Positions 43,798 to 52,848 of a DNA stretch of 64,000 nt are shown here, piece after piece (within the stretch, counting starts at the first letter, position 1; every line of letters begins with the position of its first letter). The stretch comes from Longilinea sp035560795 (GTDB taxonomy: Bacteria > Chloroflexota > Anaerolineae > Anaerolineales > Anaerolineaceae): positions 1 through 64,000 of the forward strand of contig DATMYV010000017.1 of NCBI GenBank assembly GCA_035560795.1, in the 5' to 3' direction. Position numbers and translations under genes: made by a program. Below the pieces are notes generated by a model, which ran no database searches, was not told the origin of the DNA, and saw nothing but the letters and a program-made list of their open reading frames with translations.

Positions 43798-44785
43798 ATT
43801 AACCCATCGGCAAAGGATTGAGACCGTTCTCTCCGGCCAAAGACCCGACCGGATTCCTGTAGCCCTTTGGCGGCATTTTCCTGTCGATGACCAAAACCCG
43901 CTCCTTTTGACCAGAGCAATTGCTGCCTATCAAAATACGTTTGATTTTGACCTCATCAAGGTAACTCCAGCATCATCCTTTTGCATCCGCGATTGGGGTG
44001 TTGAAGATGAATGGTGCGGTGATGAGGAAGGGACGCGACAATTTATTTCACACCCTATTCAACGGCCTGAGGATTGGGAAAGGTTGGCGGTACTTGATCC
44101 CAAAAAAGGATATTTAGCGGCTCAAGTAGAGAGCCTAAGAGAATTGGCAAAAACATTTTCACCTGATACACCTATCCTGCAAACGATATTCAATCCGCTT
44201 GCCCAGGCTAAACATTTAATTGGCAAAGATCTATTATTGGTTCATCTCCGCCAATATCCCGAAGCCGTTAAACATGGCCTGGATATAATTACGCAGACAA
44301 CCATCGATTTTGTCCAACAGGTTATTGCGTCAGGTGCCGATGGTTTATTCTATGCAGTGCAGCACGCGCAATATGGATTGCTCTCCGAAACGGAATTTTC
44401 CGAATTCTCCAGGCCATACGACCTCGCGATCCTCGAAGCCGCCAACCTGCTCTGGTTCAATATGCTTCATCTACATGGCCAAAACGTGATGTTCAATCTT
44501 TTGGCCGATTACCCGGTTCAGGTAATGAATTGGCACGATCGCTCCACCCAGCCGAACCTTGCGGATGGATTGAAACGCTTCCCTGGAACGGTATGCGGAG
44601 GTTTACGCCGCATCGAAAGCATGATCCTCGGCACACCTGAGGCAATCCAGGCTGAAGCAGAGGACGCGATCGACCAAACAGACGGTTTGCGCTTTATTCT
44701 TGGAACCGGTTGCGTGGTACCGATCACTGCGCCGTACGGCAACCTACTTGCCGCGCGCAACGCAGTCGAGAATCAAGGTTTATGA
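43775..44785 (+). CDS. Uroporphyrinogen decarboxylase family protein
   Basis: A 336-residue TIM-barrel protein of the UroD/MtaA superfamily. The N-terminal QRPDRIPVALWRHFP replaces the RPxWxMRQAGRYLPEY substrate loop of true HemE, so it is probably a methyltransferase-like or other relative and not heme HemE. HGLDIITQTTIDFVQQVIASG and WHDRSTQPNLADGL are seen. The start is uncertain: 43775 has GGAG 3 bases upstream; 43763 is also open. It overlaps both the BchI-like gene and, by 4 bases (ATGA), the following methylase gene. Confidence 0.8.
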   Translation: MVTAANNKLTHRQRIETVLSGQRPDRIPVALWRHFPVDDQNPLLLTRAIAAYQNTFDFDLIKVTPASSFCIRDWGVEDEWCGDEEGTRQFISHPIQRPEDWERLAVLDPKKGYLAAQVESLRELAKTFSPDTPILQTIFNPLAQAKHLIGKDLLLVHLRQYPEAVKHGLDIITQTTIDFVQQVIASGADGLFYAVQHAQYGLLSETEFSEFSRPYDLAILEAANLLWFNMLHLHGQNVMFNLLADYPVQVMNWHDRSTQPNLADGLKRFPGTVCGGLRRIESMILGTPEAIQAEAEDAIDQTDGLRFILGTGCVVPITAPYGNLLAARNAVENQGL

Positions 44786-45351
44786 GCACGCCCCGTGTCA
44801 TCGCCGGCAAAGCCCGCGGCATTCGCCTTCAGGACGTGCCAGGAGATATCACCCGTCCCATCACCGATATGGTTAAGGGTGCGTTATTTAATATTCTTGG
44901 CACGGAGACAGAAGGCACTGCCTGGTTGGATTTATTCGGCGGGACTGGCGCGGTAGGAATCGAAGCACTTAGCCGCGGAGCCAGTTTTGTGCGTTTTGTC
45001 GACCTCAACCGGCCTGCCATAAACACCATACGAGCCAATCTTGAAAAAACAAAACTTCTCGAAGCAGCTGAGGTTCTTCAAAGTGATGCCTTTACCATGC
45101 TCAACCGCCGTCCAGACCGCACCTTTGACATTATTTTTGTCGCACCTCCCCAATATAAAGATATGTGGGTTCAGGCGATGGACTCACTCGATAAAAATCC
45201 GGGGTGGCTGCAACCTGATACCTGGGTCATTGTTCAAATTGATCCAATCGAGTATCGCCCGTTGACCCTGACGAATCTTACTGAGTTCGAACAACGGAAA
45301 TATGGAAATACACTGCTAGTTTTTTACGAAAGATCTATAAAAGAAAGCTAA
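44782..45351 (+). CDS. RsmD-like 16S rRNA methyltransferase
   Basis: A 189-residue SAM methyltransferase of the RsmD family (m2G966 of 16S rRNA). It has GKARGIRLQD, the motif I DLFGGTGAVGIEALSRGA and the motif IV position as APPQY in place of the usual DPPY. The Asp-to-Ala change in motif IV is notable and could affect activity. The start overlaps the UroD-family stop (ATGA). It meets the convergent Nudix gene with no gap. Confidence 0.82.
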   Translation: MSTPRVIAGKARGIRLQDVPGDITRPITDMVKGALFNILGTETEGTAWLDLFGGTGAVGIEALSRGASFVRFVDLNRPAINTIRANLEKTKLLEAAEVLQSDAFTMLNRRPDRTFDIIFVAPPQYKDMWVQAMDSLDKNPGWLQPDTWVIVQIDPIEYRPLTLTNLTEFEQRKYGNTLLVFYERSIKES

Positions 45352-45855
45352 TCACTCTGAAAAGACGACCATTAACTGGTCGTTTTCATCATAAAATGAC
45401 CTGGCTGAAAACGGAGAATCGCCTGGATGGGTCGATAGCACGCGCGGAAGGATGATTTTCAAGTCCTCCACCAACGGCAATCCATTAATCTGATCGGCAG
45501 GATGCCATTCCAGGCTGCCCTCTTTCGATTGTTTTAAATCTCCGCCCTCATATAACCCTCGATATATATATATGCCGATTCCCAATCCAGGTGACGCATC
45601 CACGATTAAGGTGCCGCATAAATACAAATCGCGGACTGCCAGACCGGTCTCTTCGAGCAGTTCGCGGCGCGCAGCACTTAATGCGTCTTCACCCTGTTCA
45701 AGGTGGCCGCCGATGCCGTTATACAAGCCTGGCCAAATCCGCTTGGTGGCTGCACCTTTGATCAATAAAACTTCATCAACACACGTGATAAAGATTAATG
45801 TTCTGGGAATTAATTTATAACGCGTTTGGTCGACACCTTGATCGCCTTTTGGCAT
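45352..45855 (-). CDS. Nudix hydrolase (MutT-like)
   Basis: A 167-residue Nudix protein. The box GHLEQGEDALSAARRELLEETGL is complete (GX5EX7REUXEEXGU). Segment KRIWPGLYNGIGG before it matches the MutT/8-oxo-dGTP branch, but the substrate is uncertain. I start at 45855, where GAGGTG lies 5 bases upstream; the frame is open to 45867. Confidence 0.85.
   Translation of the reverse strand: MPKGDQGVDQTRYKLIPRTLIFITCVDEVLLIKGAATKRIWPGLYNGIGGHLEQGEDALSAARRELLEETGLAVRDLYLCGTLIVDASPGLGIGIYIYRGLYEGGDLKQSKEGSLEWHPADQINGLPLVEDLKIILPRVLSTHPGDSPFSARSFYDENDQLMVVFSE
45365..45387 (+). terminator. Terminator inside the end of the convergent Nudix gene
   Basis: A 7-bp stem ACGACCA/TGGTCGT with a 5-base loop followed by TTTC lies 14 bases after the RsmD-like stop codon. 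It would end plus-strand transcription while being part of the Nudix coding sequence. Confidence 0.6.
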
Positions 45856-45865
45856 AAAACACCTC

Positions 45866-45904
45866 AAAAAACAGGCTCCTGCCAGTTTACTTTCAGCAGG
45901 AGCC
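45866..45904 (-). terminator. Intrinsic terminator after the phosphofructokinase gene
   Basis: A 9-bp stem (GGCTCCTGC/GCAGGAGCC) with a 13-base loop is followed on the minus strand by TGTTTTTTG, 19 bases past the gene's stop codon. Confidence 0.85.
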
Positions 45905-45922
45905 GTTATTTGGAAATGTTGC

Positions 45923-47089
45923 TTAACTCAGGAACATCGGCACGCCCATAAAGTCGCGTACCTTGGGACGATAGTTTTCGATATCGTAATAACTGGGGAT
46001 ATCAACGCGTTTCTTTCCGGCCAATACCATCTCGACCGGTACCGTTGCATATTTTCCACCGTGCAACGCAACCATCTTGCCAGTCTCGTTGCGGCGAATG
46101 AGCTGCACAGCCAGGTTTCCATAGGACATGGCGACCATGCGGTCAAGGGAATCAGGCGCACCGGAACGCATCAAATAACCCAATTGCTGATACATAATAT
46201 TCTGGCCCGTGATCCGTTTGATCTCGGCCGCAGCCATTTCACCAACCCCGCCCAATTTCCGGTGGCCATAGGCATCGGCTTCACCACTCTCAATGATCTC
46301 CCCGCCTTCCATAATGGCGCCTTCAGAAATTGTCATAATTGCGTAATTGGAGGAATTATTTCGTTTATCCTCTGCCAGGAACTGCGCCAGACGGTGGATA
46401 TCGAACGGCACTTCAGAGATGATTGCCCGGTCAACATAGGATAAATATGCACTAATCAGGCTGGTTTCTCCAGAATTACGCCCGAATAGTTCAACGACGC
46501 CGATTCGTTCATGCGACCCAACTGAAGTACGCATATTGGTAATAAATTCAACGCTGCGGGTGACAGCGGTTGAGAAACCGATACAATAATCCGTGCCAAA
46601 AACGTCATTGTCCATGGTCTTTGGAATCGCAACGACCGGGAAGCCCTCTTTATGGAGACGCACGCCAAAGCTCAAGGTGTCATCGCCGCCAATCGGTACC
46701 ATCACATCGATTCCCAGGTGATTGAGAATATTTAAACAGTACTCGGTAAAATCAGTGGTTCCATCATCCCGTTTTTTGCCCCATTTGGAACCCCGTAAAA
46801 AATCGGGGATCGCGTTTTCGGCAACTTTTTGCGGATTTGTCCGTGAGGTGTGCAAGAATGTGCCGCCAGTTCGATCAATCTTTCTGACATCTTCCCGGTT
46901 AAGAGGACGAACATAATAATCATGAGTCGATGGCTCATCCAGATTATATTGAAGCAAACCCATCCATCCGCGGCGGATGCCAATTACCTTATAACCCTGC
47001 TCCAGAGCACTCATTACCACTGCTTTGATTGCTGGATTAAGTCCGGGTACATCCCCCCCACCCGTTAATATACCGATCGTTTTCGTCAT
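45923..47089 (-). CDS. 6-phosphofructokinase, pyrophosphate-dependent type
   Basis: A 388-residue phosphofructokinase. LTGGGDVPGLNPAIK near the start is the family signature. At the two positions that set the phosphoryl donor, this protein has GGDD (D137) and IPKTMDND (K157), the pair of PPi-dependent enzymes; ATP enzymes have GGDG and PGTIDND. It therefore probably uses pyrophosphate and runs reversibly in glycolysis and gluconeogenesis. Substrate preference is an inference from motifs. Confidence 0.88.
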   Translation of the reverse strand: MTKTIGILTGGGDVPGLNPAIKAVVMSALEQGYKVIGIRRGWMGLLQYNLDEPSTHDYYVRPLNREDVRKIDRTGGTFLHTSRTNPQKVAENAIPDFLRGSKWGKKRDDGTTDFTEYCLNILNHLGIDVMVPIGGDDTLSFGVRLHKEGFPVVAIPKTMDNDVFGTDYCIGFSTAVTRSVEFITNMRTSVGSHERIGVVELFGRNSGETSLISAYLSYVDRAIISEVPFDIHRLAQFLAEDKRNNSSNYAIMTISEGAIMEGGEIIESGEADAYGHRKLGGVGEMAAAEIKRITGQNIMYQQLGYLMRSGAPDSLDRMVAMSYGNLAVQLIRRNETGKMVALHGGKYATVPVEMVLAGKKRVDIPSYYDIENYRPKVRDFMGVPMFLS

Positions 47090-47109
47090 AAAATCCTCCT
47101 ATAAATAAA

Positions 47110-48180
47110 CTATGATTTCGCTTCAGTTGAGGCTTCTAATGGAATTTGGAAAGTAATCCGGCTTCCCTTCCCGGTGGATGATTCAACCTCCAGGAAACCG
47201 CCCAACATTTCAACACGTTCGCGAATCAACTTAACACTGATATCCGTGCCTTCCGGCATCGCGGTTGGATCAAAGCCTTTGCCATTGTCAGTTACTGATA
47301 ATTTCACCAAGGTATCTTCGATGGTTAGTTGTATGTTAACCTGGACTTTTACAGGGCTATCCAAATTAAACCGGGCCACATTAGCCAACGTATCCTGGAC
47401 TGCCCGAAATACCATTACTTCCAGGTATGGTTCAAGGCGCTTTTCTCCGCCTTTGATTGCCATGGTGACATCAAAATTTGGCTGCTGCTCTTTAAACGTT
47501 TCTACATGGCGCTTAACAGTCGGTATCAAACCAAGGTCATCCAACATCATCGGGCGAAGATCCGAGATAAACAAACGTACCTTTTGAAAGGTCGTCATCG
47601 CCGAGGTTTTTAAGTTGCTTAATTCTTGTTTCGCCTTCTCAGGATCAATTTCTAGAAAACGCAAGGCAATTTCAGTCTGAACAATAAAATTCGATAACGC
47701 CTGCGCCGGACCGTCGTGCATCTGGCGGGATAAACGCAACCGCTCAGATTCTTGTGCGTTGATCAACATTTCAAGCATGGCCATGCGGCGGGAGTTGCGG
47801 CCTCTCCGCGGAGGTTCGTGGTCTTCAGCCAGGAAATGGCTGGCACGTTCCAGCGATTCGATATATCGCTTCAAACTGCTCTGGTCTGACTGCAATTTCT
47901 CGATTTGACCACGTAAAAGAAGCAGCCGCTGTTGTGATTCCATCGCCGCTGTGTATGCATTTTTTATTTCGCCAGGCGCGATCGAATTTAACTGGGATTG
48001 TACCTGTTGAAGGTGGGCTGACATCGCGGAATTCCGCTGGGTCAATTTTGTCAACTCGCCCTGGCTCTGATCCAAGGTAGTGTTCAACTCTTTCAGTGAA
48101 CGCTCAGCATTGTCAAGTTCGATGGATATGTCGTGTTGATAAATTTCCCAGGTGTTATCCACTTCTTGATTCATGACCAT
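47110..48180 (-). CDS. DegS-like cytoplasmic sensor histidine kinase
   Basis: A 356-residue soluble kinase. A long coiled coil (about 20-105) leads to the HisKA_3 box with phospho-His in SRQMHDGPAQAL and to a HATPase domain (VTDNGKGFDP). The QMHDGPAQ form and the absence of a membrane helix match DegS of Bacillus. GGAGG 6 bases before the ATG at 48180 decides the start. No response-regulator gene is adjacent, so it is an orphan kinase. Confidence 0.85.
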   Translation of the reverse strand: MVMNQEVDNTWEIYQHDISIELDNAERSLKELNTTLDQSQGELTKLTQRNSAMSAHLQQVQSQLNSIAPGEIKNAYTAAMESQQRLLLLRGQIEKLQSDQSSLKRYIESLERASHFLAEDHEPPRRGRNSRRMAMLEMLINAQESERLRLSRQMHDGPAQALSNFIVQTEIALRFLEIDPEKAKQELSNLKTSAMTTFQKVRLFISDLRPMMLDDLGLIPTVKRHVETFKEQQPNFDVTMAIKGGEKRLEPYLEVMVFRAVQDTLANVARFNLDSPVKVQVNIQLTIEDTLVKLSVTDNGKGFDPTAMPEGTDISVKLIRERVEMLGGFLEVESSTGKGSRITFQIPLEASTEAKS

Positions 48181-48270
48181 TAGAACCCTCCCCAATTACT
48201 CCAGAGCCAGATCCAGCCTGATAAGCAGTCAATCAAGTAATTTTAGCATAACCTTTAGAGTTCGCGCAGG

Positions 48271-49746
48271 TTACTTTTGAGTTTCCCAGCGGTAGACGGT
48301 CATATTTGTTCCTCCCTGGGCTGGCGAAAACTTTCCATCAGTTTGATACACAACCTCTTTGCCTTCTGGCAATTCATGGTACCAATCCGGAAAAGTCACC
48401 AGGTAATTTACCTTTTTTGCATCCAAATATTCCGCCAACCTGGTCTCATCTCGAATAAATGGAATTACTTCAGGAGAGACAAGGCCGGCCAAATCGATGA
48501 TTTTTCGTTGCGAAAAATAACCGACTGCACCGATATCATGAACAGCCAACAAAGCATCAGGTTCGGTATTGATCTGAAGCCAGCGGGCAGTATCGACCAT
48601 TTCGGATTCAATCACGGCAACATCTTCAGCATATGCGCGGATACCGCTAATTAAAAAGGCCAGAGAAACCAGAAAAATTGCAGCGGTGCTGGCAAATTTC
48701 AAGCGGCGCTTCCAACGCTGCGATATTTTTACCGACTGGTAGATTGCCAGGCTCCCGCTCAGCCCTAATAGGAAGAAAATAGGCATAGCCGGGATTAAAT
48801 ATCGGCCATGTTGGTATCCAACCGGCAGCCTGAATGCATAAATACCGGTATATCCAAGCCACCACAACATCATCGCAGCCGACCGCCAATTTCGGTTCTT
48901 CACAATATTCCAAAATTGAAAAATAAAGCCTGGCAGCAGTAAAGTGCCAACCCCGACCAACGGCAGGGTGGCTATGCGAAAATATCGGGAAATGAAGCTT
49001 CCTTGTGACAAAATGGCATATTCAGCTTGTTTGGCATAAAACGTCGTCGGCCACAGACTGCCGGACAAGAGACGATTGAACATCAAGTAGGCAGCTATTA
49101 GCAAAAACGATCCGCCTATCATCCATCCCAATCGTTTCAATCGATTTTGACTGGAGCCATTCTGAAAAAGGAGCATCCAACCAACCGGACCGAATAATGT
49201 GATGGCATCCGGCCGGATCCACACGGCCACGCCAATTAACAATCCCAGCGCCCAGACTGGCGACCTCTCATGCCAGGCCAGGAAGAATATCAGTAAAATC
49301 GCCGCGCTGTATAGGGTTGTTTCCATCCCGGAGGCTGCTGCCCAAACCAAATGCCATTCAGAGACCAACAGCAAACCAGCCACAGGCAGCCAGATATTGG
49401 TTGGAGTAACCATCAAACGGAATAATCTTTCACCAACCAATGCCAGCGCGACCAGGCTGGCGACCCCCAGGAAAAATGTCCAGATATATATGCCCGCACC
49501 GCCGATCCAATGTCCTGGCACAAGCATCCAAGTCCACAACGGCGAAGTAGACCCGGCTGACGGCATTCCAGGAATAAACGTAAACTCGCCGTTCATTGCC
49601 AAATTTCGAGCGTAGGTTTGATGAATCCAGGCGTCATCTAAAGGGAAACCGATCCGGTAGGTCGACTTGCTAGCCAGAATGCAAGCTAATAGTGCGGTAA
49701 ACGCTATGGAGGGAATAATCCAGTTAATTTTCTTCATCCAAACCAT
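48271..49746 (-). CDS. Polytopic membrane glycosyltransferase-like protein
   Basis: A 491-residue protein with about 11-12 transmembrane helices. The first external loop has the acidic pair FPLDDAWIHQTYARNLA, and GSTSPLWTWML and ASGMETTLY follow, typical of C-fold glycosyltransferases that use polyprenyl-phosphate sugars. The C-terminal 120 residues form an extracytoplasmic domain. Its ATG overlaps the upstream stop codon by one base (TAATG). It is the last gene of a four-gene minus-strand string. Donor and acceptor are unknown. Confidence 0.75.
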   Translation of the reverse strand: MVWMKKINWIIPSIAFTALLACILASKSTYRIGFPLDDAWIHQTYARNLAMNGEFTFIPGMPSAGSTSPLWTWMLVPGHWIGGAGIYIWTFFLGVASLVALALVGERLFRLMVTPTNIWLPVAGLLLVSEWHLVWAAASGMETTLYSAAILLIFFLAWHERSPVWALGLLIGVAVWIRPDAITLFGPVGWMLLFQNGSSQNRLKRLGWMIGGSFLLIAAYLMFNRLLSGSLWPTTFYAKQAEYAILSQGSFISRYFRIATLPLVGVGTLLLPGFIFQFWNIVKNRNWRSAAMMLWWLGYTGIYAFRLPVGYQHGRYLIPAMPIFFLLGLSGSLAIYQSVKISQRWKRRLKFASTAAIFLVSLAFLISGIRAYAEDVAVIESEMVDTARWLQINTEPDALLAVHDIGAVGYFSQRKIIDLAGLVSPEVIPFIRDETRLAEYLDAKKVNYLVTFPDWYHELPEGKEVVYQTDGKFSPAQGGTNMTVYRWETQK

Positions 49747-51380
49747 TAGCTGGGACCTTTCACGGCTTCAATTACCTGGTAAATCTTAACCGGTCCGACC
49801 GCATTTACGAAAACAAACGCGTGAATTCCATTTTCGGATTGATAGAGTTGAATCAGCTTGGGGTTATTCTGATCTAAAACAAGATACTTTGCCCCATATT
49901 TTTGGGCAGCCGCGAACAATTCCTGTTCACCGCCGTCTGGAATAACTATCGAGGATCGTCCAGTCGCCAGAAAAAACCCCGGTGGATCATTGACAAGGAA
50001 TAAATCCGTTTCCGGGATATTGTTTTGATCTAAATACGCCCCCACCGCCCGGTAATTTTCCTGGCCTGTTATCCACCCCGGAGAACGCAGATCGGGGTGT
50101 AGAACCCTCCCCCAGAACGCCCAGACGGTCACCAGGGCCGCCAGTACCACTGCACTGATGGAAAAGACACGCCAGGCCATTTTTCGGCTCCAGCTGCGTT
50201 TTGATGCGCCGTAAGTGATTGCATTATCCAGGCCTACTGCAGCGCAAGCCCAAAATAACGGCTGAAAAGCCGCTCCACTGTGCAAGAACCCGCCACGCGA
50301 TCCGGAAAATGGAAAAACCAGAGTCATGGCGGCCAGGGTCAGCACCCACCCAATCATGCCATACTGGATGCCCGCAATTTTTCGCTTGGTCCACAACCCG
50401 ACAAGAATGAATGGGAGGAGGAAAACAGAGCCTTGAACGGCGATGAAGTTCTTGAGGTTTAGAATCAATGCCCAGCCGCGTGCTTTCATCATTTCGGCCC
50501 ATCCGGCAGCCAACCAACTTTGAGGCGTCAATGTATTGGCATCCAAAGTGAAAGTCTGGTCATAATTTATGAGCCAAAGGGTTCTTGCACCGCCCGGTAA
50601 AAACAATACCCCATAAAGGTTGACATTGCGAGCATACCAGGCGCCCATCACCAGGATGTAACCTAATAACACCGAAGCAAACCCGCCCGCTGCCTGTTTC
50701 CAATTTAACGATTTATTGCGGATGCCGGCAAAAATCTCAACGATCCAGACCAGGCCTGCCAGGCCGAACCATAGCAGCCCGTCTGCCCGGGAAGCATGCA
50801 TCCAACCGGCAATCAGTCCCAGGATGCCAAACCGCAGCCAGGAAAGGTTTGTCTTCCAGCGTCTGCCATCCAGCGAGATGATCAGAAAAAACAGCGTTCC
50901 GCCAAGCATGTAAAGCGCAAACGTTTCGGTCAAGGTCGAATAGACCAGGTAGAAACCAGGGAAAACTGCCAGCCAACCCGCCAGTTGCGCCGTGGCGGGC
51001 TTTGCGCCAATTGCTCGGGTTAGCCGATAAGTCAGCCACGGGATCAAGGCTGAAAAAAGTAGAAACGGCCAGCGTGCCGCCAGGAATGACCCTGCTCCAG
51101 TCAGCCGCATGCCTATGAAACTCAAGATCGACGCCAGAGGCATCCAATATGTAAAAGCTGGGTGCGGTAATCCGGCAGGTTGGTCGAGATAATTCCAGAG
51201 AAATGGCTCTGTAAACCCCCGTCCCAGGAATAATTGCTGCCCACCGACATAGTAGTATTCCGCATCCATATATCCAGGAACCGTCTGAAGGATGGCCGCA
51301 ATTACCAACACAGTTACAGCAGCGAATAAAAGCATCACCACAGGCCGGCGCAACCCAGCTATGAATTGCTTACCGTTCAT
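49746..51380 (-). CDS. Polytopic membrane glycosyltransferase-like protein (GT39/GT83-like)
   Basis: A 544-residue protein with about 12 transmembrane helices and a C-terminal extracytoplasmic domain of about 130 residues (GWITGQENYRAVGAYLDQNN). The first loop (PGYMDAEYYYVGGQ) carries an acidic motif in the place of the catalytic Asp/Glu of GT-C enzymes. It overlaps the preceding gene by 11 bases and the next by one. It is likely part of lipid-linked sugar transfer to an envelope polymer or protein; the substrate is unknown. Confidence 0.75.
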   Translation of the reverse strand: MNGKQFIAGLRRPVVMLLFAAVTVLVIAAILQTVPGYMDAEYYYVGGQQLFLGRGFTEPFLWNYLDQPAGLPHPAFTYWMPLASILSFIGMRLTGAGSFLAARWPFLLFSALIPWLTYRLTRAIGAKPATAQLAGWLAVFPGFYLVYSTLTETFALYMLGGTLFFLIISLDGRRWKTNLSWLRFGILGLIAGWMHASRADGLLWFGLAGLVWIVEIFAGIRNKSLNWKQAAGGFASVLLGYILVMGAWYARNVNLYGVLFLPGGARTLWLINYDQTFTLDANTLTPQSWLAAGWAEMMKARGWALILNLKNFIAVQGSVFLLPFILVGLWTKRKIAGIQYGMIGWVLTLAAMTLVFPFSGSRGGFLHSGAAFQPLFWACAAVGLDNAITYGASKRSWSRKMAWRVFSISAVVLAALVTVWAFWGRVLHPDLRSPGWITGQENYRAVGAYLDQNNIPETDLFLVNDPPGFFLATGRSSIVIPDGGEQELFAAAQKYGAKYLVLDQNNPKLIQLYQSENGIHAFVFVNAVGPVKIYQVIEAVKGPS

Positions 51381-52848
51381 ACCGGATTACCTGCAGATCG
51401 TTAAATTCCATCAAGTCCGTTTGAATGAAATGACTATCTAACCATACCATGGCAGGGTGATTTTGTCTTCCGGCTGACCGGTATTCCTCGATTGCCTGGG
51501 TGAAAACTACAAAAAAAACCTCGTTTGCGCCACCAATTGCAGTTTCCAGGTTTGCATCAGGGATAAGCTGCATCGCCTGCTGGGAGGGAATGGCATAGGT
51601 GTCATTAAACGAACCAGGTTCATCCGCCAGAAAATGCTGCGGTAATTCAGGTGCATAAAAATGGCTTGGAAAATAACTCAACTTGTTATCGTGAATGATT
51701 ACCCCATCCGGTTGCAAATCCTGTTTTAATGCAATGGTCGCCTGATAGAAAGGCGATCGTGGAAATTCCGCGAATGTGTAAAAGAAGGGCAACGAAACCA
51801 GGGCTGCCAGGAGGATCGTTCCAGCTATCCATTTTCCGATCAATCCCCGTTTTGCAACCACAATTCCAGCCAGACCATAAAATGCCATCGATGATACCAG
51901 GAAACCGCGCGGAACAAAAACTGGACGGGTGAAGTAGGAAATAACAAATAAAAGCACTGGAGGAACAAAAGCCCAGGCGACCAAATAACCCGGTTCTTTC
52001 CAAATCTTTCGCGCACGGTACAATTCAAATAGAACCAATACGAAAGCCTGGATGCCCAACACGGCGGCGAGAACCATCCAAAAACCGCTCAACGGTAAGT
52101 TCATGAACCACATCAAGAAAGCTTGCACCACCTCTACCACTCCAGGCCGGGGAGTCCAGAATGCCCGTTGCACCTTCTCAAGCTGGCCTGGGATCATGAT
52201 CAACCACGGCAGCGAAAATAGAGCAATCGCAACCTGGGCTAGTATCAATTTCCCCAGCAACCGCCAATTCCGCTTGAACAACAGGTAAATATCCGCTGCA
52301 ACCAGGCCAAAGATGGCGAGGTTGTGGGTATACATCGCCCCAACGGCAAAGAAAATGGCACCTATCCACCATCCGAGGGCATTTTTCCCAACTGACTGTT
52401 CCGGTTTCCAGGCTTTGATAAGGCAAAATGCGTAACCTAACTGGAAGAACTCGAGTAGCGCATACATCCGCAAATCTTGCGCGTGATAAATCTGCAATGG
52501 TGAAAAGGCAGCAAATAAGACTGCCCAGAGTCCTGCTTTCGCCCCAGCTAATTCGGAAACCAATTTGAAAAGAATAAAGCTGCTGAATAGCGTAAGAATG
52601 ACGCTCAATAATCTCAAAAACCACAACTCACGACTGATAGCAAGCCAAAAATGCAGAAGGAAATAATACAGAGGCGGCATGGTATCAGCTGCTGTTCCGC
52701 TCACAATTTCAGGCAGTGACCGTATGGCTAGAAAAAAACTAAAAGCGTCATCATACTGAATGCCGCGGTTTCCGAGAGCGATGCAGCGACATACCACTGA
52801 AACCGCAAGGATCGCCAGCAGATAGACGCGCTGCCGCTTTTTGGTCAT
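51370..52848 (-). CDS. GT39-family (PMT_2-like) membrane glycosyltransferase
   Basis: A 492-residue protein with about 11 transmembrane helices. GIQYDDAFSFFLAIRSL in the first loop, MPPLYYFLLHFWL and the later QIYHAQDLRMYALLEF motif are clear PMT_2/GT39 marks. GT39 relatives transfer sugars from polyprenyl-phosphate donors on the outer face of the membrane. It overlaps the upstream gene by 4 bases and the downstream gene by 11. Confidence 0.82.
   Translation of the reverse strand: MTKKRQRVYLLAILAVSVVCRCIALGNRGIQYDDAFSFFLAIRSLPEIVSGTAADTMPPLYYFLLHFWLAISRELWFLRLLSVILTLFSSFILFKLVSELAGAKAGLWAVLFAAFSPLQIYHAQDLRMYALLEFFQLGYAFCLIKAWKPEQSVGKNALGWWIGAIFFAVGAMYTHNLAIFGLVAADIYLLFKRNWRLLGKLILAQVAIALFSLPWLIMIPGQLEKVQRAFWTPRPGVVEVVQAFLMWFMNLPLSGFWMVLAAVLGIQAFVLVLFELYRARKIWKEPGYLVAWAFVPPVLLFVISYFTRPVFVPRGFLVSSMAFYGLAGIVVAKRGLIGKWIAGTILLAALVSLPFFYTFAEFPRSPFYQATIALKQDLQPDGVIIHDNKLSYFPSHFYAPELPQHFLADEPGSFNDTYAIPSQQAMQLIPDANLETAIGGANEVFFVVFTQAIEEYRSAGRQNHPAMVWLDSHFIQTDLMEFNDLQVIRYER

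Noticed and set aside
43775..44785. Calling the UroD-family protein HemE
   Set aside because: The N-terminal substrate loop of HemE is absent.
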